Shown piece by piece: positions 26,836 through 35,883 of a stretch of 64,000 nt of DNA. The stretch is taken from the NCBI RefSeq assembly GCF_006715025.1, contig NZ_VFMK01000001.1, positions 4,154,001-4,218,000 of the forward strand. The letters run 5' to 3'. The notes beneath the pieces were generated by a model, which saw nothing but the letters and a program-made list of their open reading frames with translations, was not told the DNA's origin and did no database searches. The position numbers and the translations under genes are program-made. Within the stretch, counting starts at the first letter, position 1, and each line of letters starts with the position of its first letter. The DNA comes from Serratia fonticola (GTDB taxonomy: Bacteria > Pseudomonadota > Gammaproteobacteria > Enterobacterales > Enterobacteriaceae).

Positions 26836-27363
26836 TCAGAAACGGATCTCGTCGCTCGGCACTGCGCTGATCAACACGCCAAAACTTTCGATATTCGACA
26901 AGGTGGCATTATGATGAACGCGGATCTGTACTCCGCTGGCATGCGGTTTGTCGTGGCTGGTGTGTGCATCCGCCGCCAACACCACCGGGTAACCCAATCC
27001 GGCAGCCCGGCGCGTGGTGGTATCGACACAAAACTCACTGGAATAGCCGCAAATCACCAACTGTGTTACCCCTTCGGTAATCAGCAGTTTTCCCAGGTTA
27101 GTGCGTAAAAAAGAATCCGGCGTGGTTTTATCTACGCGATAGTCGCCCGGCTGCACCTGTAATAGCGGATGAATTTGCCAGGCTTCGCTGCCGTGTGGCA
27201 GTTCGTCATGCGCCGTCTGGTGCTGAATGAAAAAAACCGGCGCGCCAGCCTGCCGTGCGCGCTCACTCAGTTGGTTAATCCGTACCAGCACCTTTTCGGC
27301 CTCAGCCGGTGGTGGTGTGAACAAGCCTTGCTGCACATCAATCACTAACAACGCTGACTTCAT
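26836..27363 (-). CDS. Isochorismatase-family cysteine hydrolase
   Basis: A 175-residue cytoplasmic hydrolase of the isochorismatase/nicotinamidase fold. The catalytic triad can be read: Asp9 in LVIDVQQGLF, Lys in VDKTTPDSF, Cys in GYSSEFCVDTT; the cis-peptide region GVTQLVICG precedes the Cys. Substrate unknown; family members cleave amides or vinyl ethers. It lies upstream of trpS2 on the same strand, 62 bp before the leader peptide. It is probably an independent unit, since the attenuator would otherwise also be fed from its promoter. Confidence 0.85.
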   Translation of the reverse strand: MKSALLVIDVQQGLFTPPPAEAEKVLVRINQLSERARQAGAPVFFIQHQTAHDELPHGSEAWQIHPLLQVQPGDYRVDKTTPDSFLRTNLGKLLITEGVTQLVICGYSSEFCVDTTTRRAAGLGYPVVLAADAHTSHDKPHASGVQIRVHHNATLSNIESFGVLISAVPSDEIRF

Positions 27364-27574
27364 AGCAAACTCCAGTGGGAGGGGCGATAGCGCTAAATAC
27401 TAAGTCAAAGCGCCGCGTTTAGAAATGCACCACGGAGTAAAAACACGCATGAAAAAAGCCATATCCTGTGTTGTTTGGCCCCCTAACGACCCGTTTGCAA
27501 CACTGCCAATCGGCTGGCAGATATCCATTACCTGCCAGCCTTGCAACTTGAGAAAGGTTTACCGGCTCACAGCA
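27364..27574. other. Intergenic region with a perfect inverted repeat
   Basis: Between the GldA-like gene and the hydrolase. It holds GGCTGGCAG, an 11-base loop and CTGCCAGCC (27512-27540), a nine-pair stem that may end transcription of the sugar-acid operon although there is no T-run. No gene found. Confidence 0.5.
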
Positions 27575-28669
27575 TCAGGCAAGTCTGCGTTGCCCAAACG
27601 CATCGGCGGCACGCAAAGCCGCCAACACCTCTTGCGGAGTAATCTGATGTGGTTCGTTGTGCATAGTCTCCCCTGGTTGGCAACTGGCTTGAGCAACTTG
27701 CATCAGTTCCTCATCGGTCACTTCAGGCAAACCAATCTGTGCCAACGTTGTCGGTAACCCCACATCTTCACAAAAACGATATACCTTATCGATAATGTCG
27801 GGTTCACGGTCAGTCAGCATCAACATGGCGAGTGAACCAAACGCCACTTTTTCACCATGCCAATAACCCTGTGTCTGCGGTAACACCGTCAAACCATTAT
27901 GGATTGCATGCGCAGCAGCCAAACCGCCACTTTCAAAACCTAACCCCGAAAGTAGGGTATTCGCCTCAATCACATGTTCAAGCGCTGGCGTCACCTGATT
28001 CTTTTCACAGGCACTTTTGGCCAGCACCCCGTATTTCAGTAAAGTGTCATAGCATAAACGCGCCAGCCCAAAAGCCGACATCGGCCCTGGCCGCGTAGTC
28101 ATATTCCCGGCTCCTTTTATCCGGCAATCTTCGGCTTCAAACCAGGTCGCCAGTGCATCCCCCATTCCTGAAACCAAAAAACGTACGGGTGCTTCAGCAA
28201 TAACCTGAGAATCCACCAGAACCAAATCTGGGTTACGTGGAATCATCAGATAGCGCTTAAACCGCCCATCCGGAGTATATATCACCACTAACGAGCTGCA
28301 CGGTGCATCCGTAGAGGCCAACGTCGGTACAATTGCAATGGGCTTTTTCATCGCCGCCCCCGTCGCTTTTGCCGTATCTAACGTTTTGCCACCACCGATA
28401 CCAACAATAACATCCGTTTGATAGGATTCAGCCAGAGCAGAAATACGGCTAATCTCCTCGTCAGAACATTCGCTGTTAAATACCTCGACAATAAATTCTA
28501 CTTTTCCTTCCAATGCCTGGCTAATTTGAGTACCTAATTTTTGATGGACAACCGGATCTTGTAATACCAGAGCCCGTTGACCCAGGCGAGATAATTCTTC
28601 ACCCAAAAGAGAGGAAATAGCCCGGGCCCCCTGGACATAACGCCCAGGGAAAACTGCCGTCGTGATCAT
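27575..28669 (-). CDS. GldA-like NAD-dependent iron/zinc alcohol dehydrogenase
   Basis: A 364-residue member of the glycerol-dehydrogenase branch of the group III alcohol dehydrogenases. The NAD-binding block VIVGIGGGKTLDTAK is near residue 92, and PTLASTDAPCSSLVV is the substrate loop. Metal ligands are Asp in GMGDALATWFEA and the His residues of AAHAIHNGL and GYWHGEKVAFG. Known members interconvert glycerol and dihydroxyacetone or reduce small aldehydes such as glycolaldehyde and lactaldehyde. As last gene of the operon after a pyruvate-releasing aldolase, it may reduce the aldehyde product (inference). Confidence 0.88.
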   Translation of the reverse strand: MITTAVFPGRYVQGARAISSLLGEELSRLGQRALVLQDPVVHQKLGTQISQALEGKVEFIVEVFNSECSDEEISRISALAESYQTDVIVGIGGGKTLDTAKATGAAMKKPIAIVPTLASTDAPCSSLVVIYTPDGRFKRYLMIPRNPDLVLVDSQVIAEAPVRFLVSGMGDALATWFEAEDCRIKGAGNMTTRPGPMSAFGLARLCYDTLLKYGVLAKSACEKNQVTPALEHVIEANTLLSGLGFESGGLAAAHAIHNGLTVLPQTQGYWHGEKVAFGSLAMLMLTDREPDIIDKVYRFCEDVGLPTTLAQIGLPEVTDEELMQVAQASCQPGETMHNEPHQITPQEVLAALRAADAFGQRRLA

Positions 28670-28726
28670 ATTACGTCCTTAAATTTTTTAAATGAAAGAG
28701 AGAAACATTGAACCAATTAATTTACT

Positions 28727-30037
28727 TTAATTCTCCAGCACCATCTTCTTATCAAAATTAATCAGCAGCGAACAAATCAAATAGCCTACGGCAGCAGTCG
28801 CAAAGAACATCATGGCAATATAATAATTACCCGTAAGCTGGACAATAAAGCCAATTAAGATCGGGATAATTGCAGCAAATAAATTGCTGCTAAAGTTCAT
28901 TGTTCCACAAATGGTGCCAGCCACTTTTTGTGCCCCAAGCAATGAAGGGATAGACCAATAAACACTTGCCCAACGTAGAGGGAACATGGCGATCCCTAGC
29001 AAGACCACTGCCGCAACCGGGTGGTTGATATTGGCACAGATAAAGATCCCCACGCCCGCAGTGACCGCTGAAATACCCAGCATGGTATGCATGACCTTGT
29101 TGGTATCAGCACCAGAATTTCTCCAGCGATCAATGATATAGCCGCCAGTAAGCTGACCTACAAAACACAGCAGAAAGATAAAGGCCATGGCCCCACCCAT
29201 CGACTTGATATCAAACCCATAGGTCTTTTGAAAATATAAGGGTAACCAAGTCATCAGCCCGTAGAAAACCGTACTGTAGCAAACCCACCCACAAATTAAC
29301 GCCAAAACATTTCGCTGTTTCAAATAAGGGACTACATCCTTTATTTTATATTTATCAGCCTTTTTCGTCGCAAATTCATTATCTTTCGTGATGTGTTCCA
29401 ATTCGGCCTGGTTGATTTTCGGATGTTCATGCGGGTAGGTTCGGATATACCACCAGGCCAGAACACCGGCCAACATGGTGCCGATACCGGCAATAATGAA
29501 TGCCATACGCCATGAACCAAAGAAAGCGATCAACCAGGTCAGAATGATTGCCCCCAAGGCGGTGCCTAACGCGGCCCCTCCATCAAGCAACATAGAGCCG
29601 CGCCCCCGTTCTGTCGGCGTCAGCCAGGTTCCCATCAATTTGGCGCCAGCGGGCATAATTGGTGCTTCTGACACCCCCAACCCCACGCGGGACAGGGCCA
29701 ATAATGTGGTGGTATGGCACAAAGCCGCAACGGCTTGGAATGCGCCCCATAAAATGGTAGCCCAGGCGATAATGGTACGCGTCTTGAATTTATCTGCCAA
29801 TACCCCACTGGGCACCTGCATTAATGCATAAGCCCAAAAGAAGGTACTGTGCAACAAGCCAACAACGATGGTATCCTGAATATTGAACTCCTCAACAATA
29901 TAAGGCATAGCAATAGCCAGGGAAGTTCTGTCGATATAATTTATAGCGCCTAACAATAATAGAATTAAAAATATATTCCATCTTACATGAGTTGGTGAAG
30001 CATTATAGGATACCTCACTCTTTATGATAGACATCAT
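28727..30037 (-). CDS. MFS transporter, anion:cation symporter group (sugar-acid uptake)
   Basis: A 436-residue inner-membrane carrier with twelve predicted segments. Family marks are GAINYIDRTSLAIAMPYI in the first segment and ALMQVPSGVLADKF in the loop 2-3 region. It resembles hexuronate/galactonate/glucarate carriers (ExuT, DgoT, GudP), so an aldonate or aldarate is the expected cargo. Two consecutive ATG codons start the gene; the second (30034) is better spaced from AGGAG. It lies between the dehydratase and dehydrogenase genes. Confidence 0.87.
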   Translation of the reverse strand: MMSIIKSEVSYNASPTHVRWNIFLILLLLGAINYIDRTSLAIAMPYIVEEFNIQDTIVVGLLHSTFFWAYALMQVPSGVLADKFKTRTIIAWATILWGAFQAVAALCHTTTLLALSRVGLGVSEAPIMPAGAKLMGTWLTPTERGRGSMLLDGGAALGTALGAIILTWLIAFFGSWRMAFIIAGIGTMLAGVLAWWYIRTYPHEHPKINQAELEHITKDNEFATKKADKYKIKDVVPYLKQRNVLALICGWVCYSTVFYGLMTWLPLYFQKTYGFDIKSMGGAMAFIFLLCFVGQLTGGYIIDRWRNSGADTNKVMHTMLGISAVTAGVGIFICANINHPVAAVVLLGIAMFPLRWASVYWSIPSLLGAQKVAGTICGTMNFSSNLFAAIIPILIGFIVQLTGNYYIAMMFFATAAVGYLICSLLINFDKKMVLEN

Positions 30038-30132
30038 ATTCTCCTGGCTATGTGCAACACATAGAATAGTTGATTTAATATCAATTAAACTGGTTGAGCC
30101 CGAAACCTATTCAGGCTCAATTGAAAATGCGA

Positions 30133-31653
30133 TTACATAATTGATCCGATATTCCATGGCACGAATTCCAGGCTGCCATAACCGAATTGCTCACTCTTGG
30201 TTTTTTTCCCGGAGGCCATTTCAAGAATCAGGGTATAAAGCCGTTCCCCCGCCTCAGCGATGGTTTCCTTACCTTCCACAACATCGCCACAGTTCATATC
30301 CATATCTTCCTGCTGACGGTTCCACAACGTGTTGTTGGTAGCCATTTTCAGGCAGGGTGTCGGTTTGCTGCCAAAAGCAGAGCCTCGCCCAGTGGTAAAA
30401 CAAAGCAAATTCGCTCCGCCGGCAATTTGCCCAGTAACGGCAATAGGGTCATAACCGGGAGTATCCATGAAGACTAAGCCCTTGGCCGTCACGGGTTCAG
30501 CATATTCATACACTTCAACCAGGTTTGAGGTTCCCCCTTTAGCAATACCACCCAATGATTTTTCCAACACCGTTGTTAATCCCCCGGCTTTATTACCTGC
30601 CGAAGGGTTATTGTTCATTTCACTCTTGGTACGCTTACAGTAGTCCTCCCACCAGTCAAAACGCGCAATCAGCTTTTTGCCTACCTCCTCAGAAATCGCC
30701 CGCCGGGTTAACAGATGCTCTGCGCCATAAATCTCCGATGTCTCGGACAGAATTGCCGTTCCCCCCTGCTGCACAATTTTATCTGCGGCATATCCCAGAA
30801 CCGGATTGGCAGAAATGCCGGAATAACTGTCCGAACCGCCACATTCAAGAGCCAGAATGATTTCTGAAACCGGCACGGGTTCACGCTTGACCTTATTGGC
30901 CTCCTTGAGCATACCGTCGATAATATCAATGCCTTTACTAATGGTTTTCTGGGTTCCCCCGGTTTCCTGAATCGTCAGGGTATGCAGCGAGGAACTTTCC
31001 TCAAGCCCTTCAACCTGCATAAGATCTTTTATCTGGTTTGATTCACAGCCCAAACCGATGATCAGCACACCGGCAAAATTGACATGTCGAGCGTAGCCAC
31101 TCAGTGTCCGACGCATCACAATCATTGCTTCACTATCAAAACCGATAGCGCAGCCAAAACTTTGTGGCAGGGCCACAATGCCATCCACATTAGGGTAATC
31201 ATCCAACCCGACTTTTTTATAGTGATCCTCAATGGCCCTGGCCACCGTGGCACTGCAGTTTACCGTCGTCAGGATACCCAGGAAATTACGGGTTGCTACC
31301 CGGCCATCCTGCCGTTTGATGCCCATGAACGTATCGATGCTCTCAGGCTTGGGTAGCGTTACAGTATCCTCACCGAAAGCGTAATTACGGGTAAAATCCC
31401 CCATACCCAGGTTGTGCATATGAATATGCTCACCGGCTCTGATCGGCTTTGTGGCAAAACCGATAATCTGGCCGTAACGTTTCACGGGGGCCCCCACGGC
31501 AATATCGTACAAGGCAATTTTATGCCCTTCTGGTACATCATTCTGGACAATAATGCCCTCGGTAGGGAGAGAAGTACCGGCTTCAATGTGTGTTCGCGCG
31601 ATCACGACATCATCATTAGGATTAATTTTAATAACAGGATAGACATTGCTCAT
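30133..31653 (-). CDS. UxaA/GarD-family sugar-acid dehydratase
   Basis: A 506-residue dehydratase. The N-terminal SAF-like domain (about residues 10-90, DVVIARTHIEAGTSLP, EGHKIALYDI) is followed by the catalytic part with GVLIIGLGCESNQ, LALECGGSDSYSGISANPV and NPSAGNKAGGLTTVLEKSLGG. These are the family's iron-dependent dehydratase motifs. Members remove water from altronate, galactarate or related acids. Detailed sequence is between UxaA and GarD, so the substrate is open. It is followed 17 bp after the aldolase gene with a good ribosome site (AGAGGA). Confidence 0.85.
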   Translation of the reverse strand: MSNVYPVIKINPNDDVVIARTHIEAGTSLPTEGIIVQNDVPEGHKIALYDIAVGAPVKRYGQIIGFATKPIRAGEHIHMHNLGMGDFTRNYAFGEDTVTLPKPESIDTFMGIKRQDGRVATRNFLGILTTVNCSATVARAIEDHYKKVGLDDYPNVDGIVALPQSFGCAIGFDSEAMIVMRRTLSGYARHVNFAGVLIIGLGCESNQIKDLMQVEGLEESSSLHTLTIQETGGTQKTISKGIDIIDGMLKEANKVKREPVPVSEIILALECGGSDSYSGISANPVLGYAADKIVQQGGTAILSETSEIYGAEHLLTRRAISEEVGKKLIARFDWWEDYCKRTKSEMNNNPSAGNKAGGLTTVLEKSLGGIAKGGTSNLVEVYEYAEPVTAKGLVFMDTPGYDPIAVTGQIAGGANLLCFTTGRGSAFGSKPTPCLKMATNNTLWNRQQEDMDMNCGDVVEGKETIAEAGERLYTLILEMASGKKTKSEQFGYGSLEFVPWNIGSIM

Positions 31654-31670
31654 TTCAGTTATCCTCTTGG

Positions 31671-32564
31671 TTACCTAATCGAATTAAGTATGACTTTCAT
31701 TTGTTCGATTTTTTCGGCAGAAAGTTTCCTGGTTGGCGCAACCACTTCCGTTGAAATATCAAGACCGCTGGCTTTAATGGCTTCTTTGATTACCCCAAAG
31801 AAAGGTGTTTCCAGAGCATACAGCGAAGAAAGCTTGGCCAGACGACGTTGCAGTACAAACGCTTTTTCATAATCCTTGCTCATAAAGGCTTCATAGATGC
31901 CACCGGTCACTTCTGGGGCAAAATTGAATGTGGCAGGAATGCCGCCGTGCCCCCCGAGAATTAATGTATCAAGCATATATTCGTCGTAACCGGAAAAGAT
32001 AATGAAGTTTGGTCTAAAAGCGTGAACGCGATTAATAATCTCGCGCGTGTGGCTAATGTTATCAATCGTATCTTTAATGCCAATAATATTAGGAACATCC
32101 CTGGCAAGACGAGTGATAACATCGAGACCAATATCCTGCCCGGTCAGCGCGGGGAAGTTGTAAAGAAATACCGGTAACGTCAACGCTTCTGCAATCGTAC
32201 GATAGTGCTGATAAATATATTCTTCATTTAACTGAGCATAGTATGGGTTTACCACTAATACTGCATCGGCACCGATAGCCGCTGCATGTCGACCATAGTC
32301 AATGGTTTCCGCCGTCCCCGGCGCTGCAATGCCAAGCAATACCGTCACTCGTCCACTGACGTACTGAACGCAAAATTCTGCCACTTCAAGACGCATCTCA
32401 TGCGACAGATGAGAAAACTCGCCTCCGCTGCCCAGGATCAATACGCCTTGAGCACCGGCGGCGATGACATGATCAAGCAGCATCCCCATGCCTTTTCTAT
32501 CAAGCATACCGTTTTCATCCACCACAGTAGGAACCGGGGGAAATACACCTCTGAATCTATTCAC
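31671..32564 (-). CDS. DapA-family 2-keto-3-deoxy sugar-acid aldolase (YagE/YjhH-like)
   Basis: A 297-residue TIM-barrel class I aldolase. The Schiff-base Lys lies in IIGIKDTIDN, the catalytic Tyr in LYNFPALTGQDI, and the pyruvate-binding loop is GSGGEFSHL, where true DapA has GTTGE. It follows E. coli YagE and YjhH, which split 2-keto-3-deoxygluconate or the pentonate analogue into pyruvate and an aldehyde. Starts with GTG, GAGG eight bases upstream. First structural gene after the IclR-type operator; in E. coli the related genes also sit beside IclR regulators. Confidence 0.87.
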   Translation of the reverse strand: MNRFRGVFPPVPTVVDENGMLDRKGMGMLLDHVIAAGAQGVLILGSGGEFSHLSHEMRLEVAEFCVQYVSGRVTVLLGIAAPGTAETIDYGRHAAAIGADAVLVVNPYYAQLNEEYIYQHYRTIAEALTLPVFLYNFPALTGQDIGLDVITRLARDVPNIIGIKDTIDNISHTREIINRVHAFRPNFIIFSGYDEYMLDTLILGGHGGIPATFNFAPEVTGGIYEAFMSKDYEKAFVLQRRLAKLSSLYALETPFFGVIKEAIKASGLDISTEVVAPTRKLSAEKIEQMKVILNSIR

Positions 32565-32582
32565 AGCTACCGCCTCATTTTG

Positions 32583-32616
32583 TTCTATATGTGGAACTAG
32601 TGTTCTGTATATAGAA
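32583..32616. promoter_or_regulatory. 34-bp palindromic operator (probable IclR-type site)
   Basis: Outer arms TTCTATAT and ATATAGAA are exact inverted repeats; inner GAAC and GTTC also mirror each other. It lies just downstream of the promoter at 32618-32646 and 19 bases ahead of the aldolase start, where a bound repressor would block transcription. Confidence 0.7.
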
Positions 32617-32617
32617 A

Positions 32618-32646
32618 ATGATGCGCGAAATGATACTTTGAGTCAA
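32618..32646 (-). promoter_or_regulatory. Sigma-70 promoter of the sugar-acid operon
   Basis: Minus strand TTGACT (32641-32646), 17 bases, CATCAT (32618-32623). The operator occupies the initial transcribed region. Confidence 0.55.
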
Positions 32647-32728
32647 TCCGCTCAAAGAGTGAACTGTGATCGTTCTCTGATTTATCGCATTACAACATGA
32701 CGAATGGTTGACCAAGGCATGGCCTGGC

Positions 32729-33487
32729 TCAGGCTTTGATCATGGAACTCAGAAGGGAACAGGTATGTTGCACCTGGTGGGCAATCTCTTGCCATTTTTC
32801 CTCGGGAAGTTGAAAAAGCACGCCAGAAACGCTGATGGCAGCAATAACATCACCCTGCGCATTACGTACCGGTGCAGAAATACAACGCACCCCCAGACAA
32901 TCCTCCTCATCATCACAAGCCCAGCCACGCTGACGAATTTCAGCTAATTGCTGTTTGTAGACGGCACGTCGGGTGATGGTTTTTTCCGTATAGGCAGTGA
33001 AAGGTTCGCTTTCTGGCAACAAATCGTCAATCTCTTGCTCTGTCTGCCAGGCTAACAGCACCTTTCCCAATCCGGAACTGTATAACGATAACCGTTTCCC
33101 CTCCCAACTGCGTACCACAACTGCCTGTGGGCTTTCCATTTTGAGCAGGTAGATTGCGGCCCCCCCTTCAAGGACCCCCAGGTGGCAGGTTAGGTTGGTG
33201 CTGTCACGCAGTTCTGCCAGTAACGGGGTGGCGATGGTTTTGATATCAAAGTGTTGAATAGCTTTATTACCCAGCTCAAACAGCAGCAAGCCCAATGAGT
33301 ATTTATCTCGCTCCTGACGCAACATCCCGTGAGCCACCATGGCATTAAGCAACGTGGAAGTACTGCTTTTGGGCAAATCAAGCCCCATATAAATTTGGCT
33401 GAAGGTGGCACTTGCCTTCTCAGCCAAAAAATTACAGACGCGAATTGCTTTATCAAGAGCCGGAACGGGTGTCGTTATCGTCTTCAT
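32729..33487 (-). CDS. IclR-family regulator of the sugar-acid operon
   Basis: About 252 residues from the ATG at 33487 (a TTG six codons upstream is the other option; neither has a clear ribosome site). The N-terminal winged helix has LDLPKSSTSTLLNAMVAHGML; split, the recognition part is LPKSSTSTLLNAM. The C-terminal IclR effector domain has LYSSGLGKVLLAW, GWACDDEEDCLGVRCISAPV in pieces, and AAISVSG. It probably senses the acid or its keto-deoxy product and acts at the palindrome in front of the aldolase gene. Confidence 0.88.
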   Translation of the reverse strand: MKTITTPVPALDKAIRVCNFLAEKASATFSQIYMGLDLPKSSTSTLLNAMVAHGMLRQERDKYSLGLLLFELGNKAIQHFDIKTIATPLLAELRDSTNLTCHLGVLEGGAAIYLLKMESPQAVVVRSWEGKRLSLYSSGLGKVLLAWQTEQEIDDLLPESEPFTAYTEKTITRRAVYKQQLAEIRQRGWACDDEEDCLGVRCISAPVRNAQGDVIAAISVSGVLFQLPEEKWQEIAHQVQHTCSLLSSMIKA

Positions 33488-33643
33488 TCGATTTTCATTT
33501 TGCAAAAGAAAGTCATGGGAAAGCAGCAGTAATGGTAACGTTTTTAGCAGGATAAGTATTCACTAAATAGCTAATATCACACTTCTGGTTCACAGAAAGT
33601 GACACGCCAATACTGACATGGCACTTTCCGTTGGATTATACGC

Positions 33644-34747
33644 TTAACATAATGGCTGGCGTGGGCGGAAAATATGGTCAACGCCCTGCTCACACATTCT
33701 CTTCACCAGATCATGACCACCGTTTGGCGTGGCGTGAGCCAGTTCGCGCTCGGTTTCAAATACCGGGCTGGCCCAGAAAATATTCACCGGGTCGCCATAC
33801 TGCTTGGGCAGCACCAGATGTTCACTGTAAGGATAGAATGAAGAAGAGAGCACATAGCCTTCGTAGCCCTGCGGAGCCACTTCTGAAGCCAGGGTGTGCC
33901 CTTCCCCGAACCAGGTGAGCTTCGCCCAGGGAACGTGGGCGAAACCAGCCAATGCGCTCGCCATCTGTACCGCATTTTCTTCGGTCATATACTGCCCATC
34001 GATGGCCATCGCCATTTCCATGCGGCGATAGCGTGCAGCATCATCATTAAACAGGATCTCCACCCATGGCATAGGCCGGATACTGGCCCCCAGCGTCAGG
34101 AAATAGTAAATTCCGTCACGCTCATGCTGGCTGATGGCCATCGGTGGCCATTTCCCCTGATCGATGGCGTAATACTTGACCGACGGGCCGAAGTGCTGCT
34201 CATAGTGCGCCAGGTAATCGCTCTGCATTTTCGGCCAGGGGTTTCCCTCTTCCCGTTGCCAACTGCGCCAGAACTGGCGCGTCTCTTCCGCCAAGGCATA
34301 CTGGGTATTGGTCGAGGCGGAACCGAGTGGGTAAGCTAACGGGCTCTCTTTGATACAGCTGGCGGAATAACAGACCGAGTGGTCGATATACAAACTCCAA
34401 CCGGGTATCACCGCCAGCAGTTGACCGTGATACCACAACGCGGCACCGTCATCACTGGCGGCCCAGATCACCGTCAGGCCTGCGGGATCCAGCGGCGCTT
34501 CGCCTTCAAGATTGCGGCAATATTCCGCAGCCAGCATCGGGGCTTGCCCGGCTTCCATGGCGGCCCGATCTTCCTGCTGCGGGGCCGTTGCCAGGTTACG
34601 CAGCCAACAGGCGCGGACCTGAAAACGTTCGCTATAGTCTTCCGTTGGGTAGATATAAAAATAGGCGGCCCGGCTATCTTGCTGAACCACCGCGACCAGC
34701 GTCTGGTTCTCATTACTGACTTCAGCAAGGACTTGTGACTCGTTCAT
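33644..34747 (-). CDS. Suppressor-of-fused (SUFU) domain-like protein
   Basis: A 367-residue protein without signal peptide or membrane segments. The C-terminal half has the pattern I associate with bacterial SUFU-domain proteins: WPPMAISQHERDGIYYFL, GASIRPMPWVEILF, then PWAKLTWFGEGHTL and YGDPVNIFWASPV, ending in HDLVKRMCEQG. The N-terminal half (about 150 residues) I do not recognise. The eukaryotic SUFU protein binds a transcription factor; bacterial versions occur among toxin-immunity genes but also alone. No toxin gene is next to it here, and its job is unknown. Confidence 0.55.
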   Translation of the reverse strand: MNESQVLAEVSNENQTLVAVVQQDSRAAYFYIYPTEDYSERFQVRACWLRNLATAPQQEDRAAMEAGQAPMLAAEYCRNLEGEAPLDPAGLTVIWAASDDGAALWYHGQLLAVIPGWSLYIDHSVCYSASCIKESPLAYPLGSASTNTQYALAEETRQFWRSWQREEGNPWPKMQSDYLAHYEQHFGPSVKYYAIDQGKWPPMAISQHERDGIYYFLTLGASIRPMPWVEILFNDDAARYRRMEMAMAIDGQYMTEENAVQMASALAGFAHVPWAKLTWFGEGHTLASEVAPQGYEGYVLSSSFYPYSEHLVLPKQYGDPVNIFWASPVFETERELAHATPNGGHDLVKRMCEQGVDHIFRPRQPLC

Positions 34748-34874
34748 ATCACCTCAATGGATTCACGGCGCAGAATCATGCTGCACACTAAAAATTGGAA
34801 TGCTTACCGCCCCAGTGTAAAACGCATCCCTAGCCAGGATCACGCGTAATAGTCTCAAAAACAGAGCTGAAAGG

Positions 34875-35768
34875 TTAATTGCTGTTGATCTGCCCTTTAT
34901 TCACCGCCCCAATGACCTTATCTGCCAATGCTCGGGTGGCGATATCAAAGCACCCTTGATTATCGCCATAGACCAAATATAGCGACGTAGCCCGAACCTG
35001 TTGGTTAATCAACGGCAGCACTTTCAACTCCCCGCTCGCCAGTTGCCCGGCAATACGCGCTTTGGGTAACCAACCATACCCCACACCATAATTGACCGCC
35101 TCGATAGCGGCGTCAAAAGTGGTAAAGCGCCATGCCGAGGAGGGAATATTCCCTGGTGCCGAGCCTTCCGCCAGGATCACCGCATGAAAACGCGCCAGTT
35201 CGGCATGAGTCAACGGCCCGTTTAATTGGTGCAACGGATGGTCCCTACGGGCAACGGCGATAAAGTCTACATCCAACAGAAAGCTGCCTTCCACCTGCGC
35301 CGTTGACGGCAGGGTGACGATATACAAATCGGCATCTCGCTGCGCCAGCAATGACGCACTTTCGTCGCGCAGGGTCTCGCGTAATTGGACCTGCGTTTGC
35401 GGATAACTTCGCTGAAACTGTGACAATGCGTCGAACAATAGCGGCTTGGGAAACACACTGTCCACCACCAGCGTCAACGTCGCTTTTCCCCCTTCGGCAA
35501 ACGCCAACGCCCGCGCTTCCAACTGGCTAAAAGCCGTAATCAATGGTTGCGCATGGTTCAGCAAAATGCGTCCTTCGGGGGTCAGTTCCGCCTTGCGACC
35601 GACGATTTCCAATAACGCCACCCCCAATCGTTCTTGCAGGGTATGCAGGCTGTAGCTCACTGATGACTGGCTACGGTGCAGATAGTCAGCAGCCTGGGCA
35701 TAACCGCCTTGTTCCACCACGGTTTGCAGTGTGAACCATTGGTCCAGTGTGCTTTTGGGAGCGCGCAT
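34875..35768 (-). CDS. LysR-family regulator divergent from padC
   Basis: A 297-residue LysR protein: winged helix with GGYAQAADYLHRSQSSVSYS and LQERLGVALLEIVGRK, then a periplasmic-binding-like effector domain (LTLVVDSVFPKPLLF onward). The divergent position and shared 115-bp operator region mean it almost certainly controls the phenolic acid decarboxylase, responding to cinnamic acids such as ferulate or p-coumarate. LysR regulators hold this role in several enterobacteria, in contrast to PadR in Gram-positive bacteria. Confidence 0.85.
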   Translation of the reverse strand: MRAPKSTLDQWFTLQTVVEQGGYAQAADYLHRSQSSVSYSLHTLQERLGVALLEIVGRKAELTPEGRILLNHAQPLITAFSQLEARALAFAEGGKATLTLVVDSVFPKPLLFDALSQFQRSYPQTQVQLRETLRDESASLLAQRDADLYIVTLPSTAQVEGSFLLDVDFIAVARRDHPLHQLNGPLTHAELARFHAVILAEGSAPGNIPSSAWRFTTFDAAIEAVNYGVGYGWLPKARIAGQLASGELKVLPLINQQVRATSLYLVYGDNQGCFDIATRALADKVIGAVNKGQINSN

Positions 35769-35783
35769 GCTTCACCTCAATAC

Positions 35784-35840
35784 ATCGAATAATTCGATAA
35801 TTATCCACAAAAATCAGCGTTTTTATATCGAATTAATTCA
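35784..35840. promoter_or_regulatory. LysR-type operators between regulator and padC
   Basis: ATCGAATAATTCGAT (35784-35798), a palindrome around a single centre base, and a second similar site ATCGAATTAATTCA (35827-35840) containing the perfect GAATTAATTC. The two centres are about 43 bases apart, a common arrangement of recognition and activation sites for LysR proteins. Confidence 0.65.
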
Positions 35841-35883
35841 GCATAGGCTTCTCATATCGCAATAAACCTACAGGAGTCACAGC

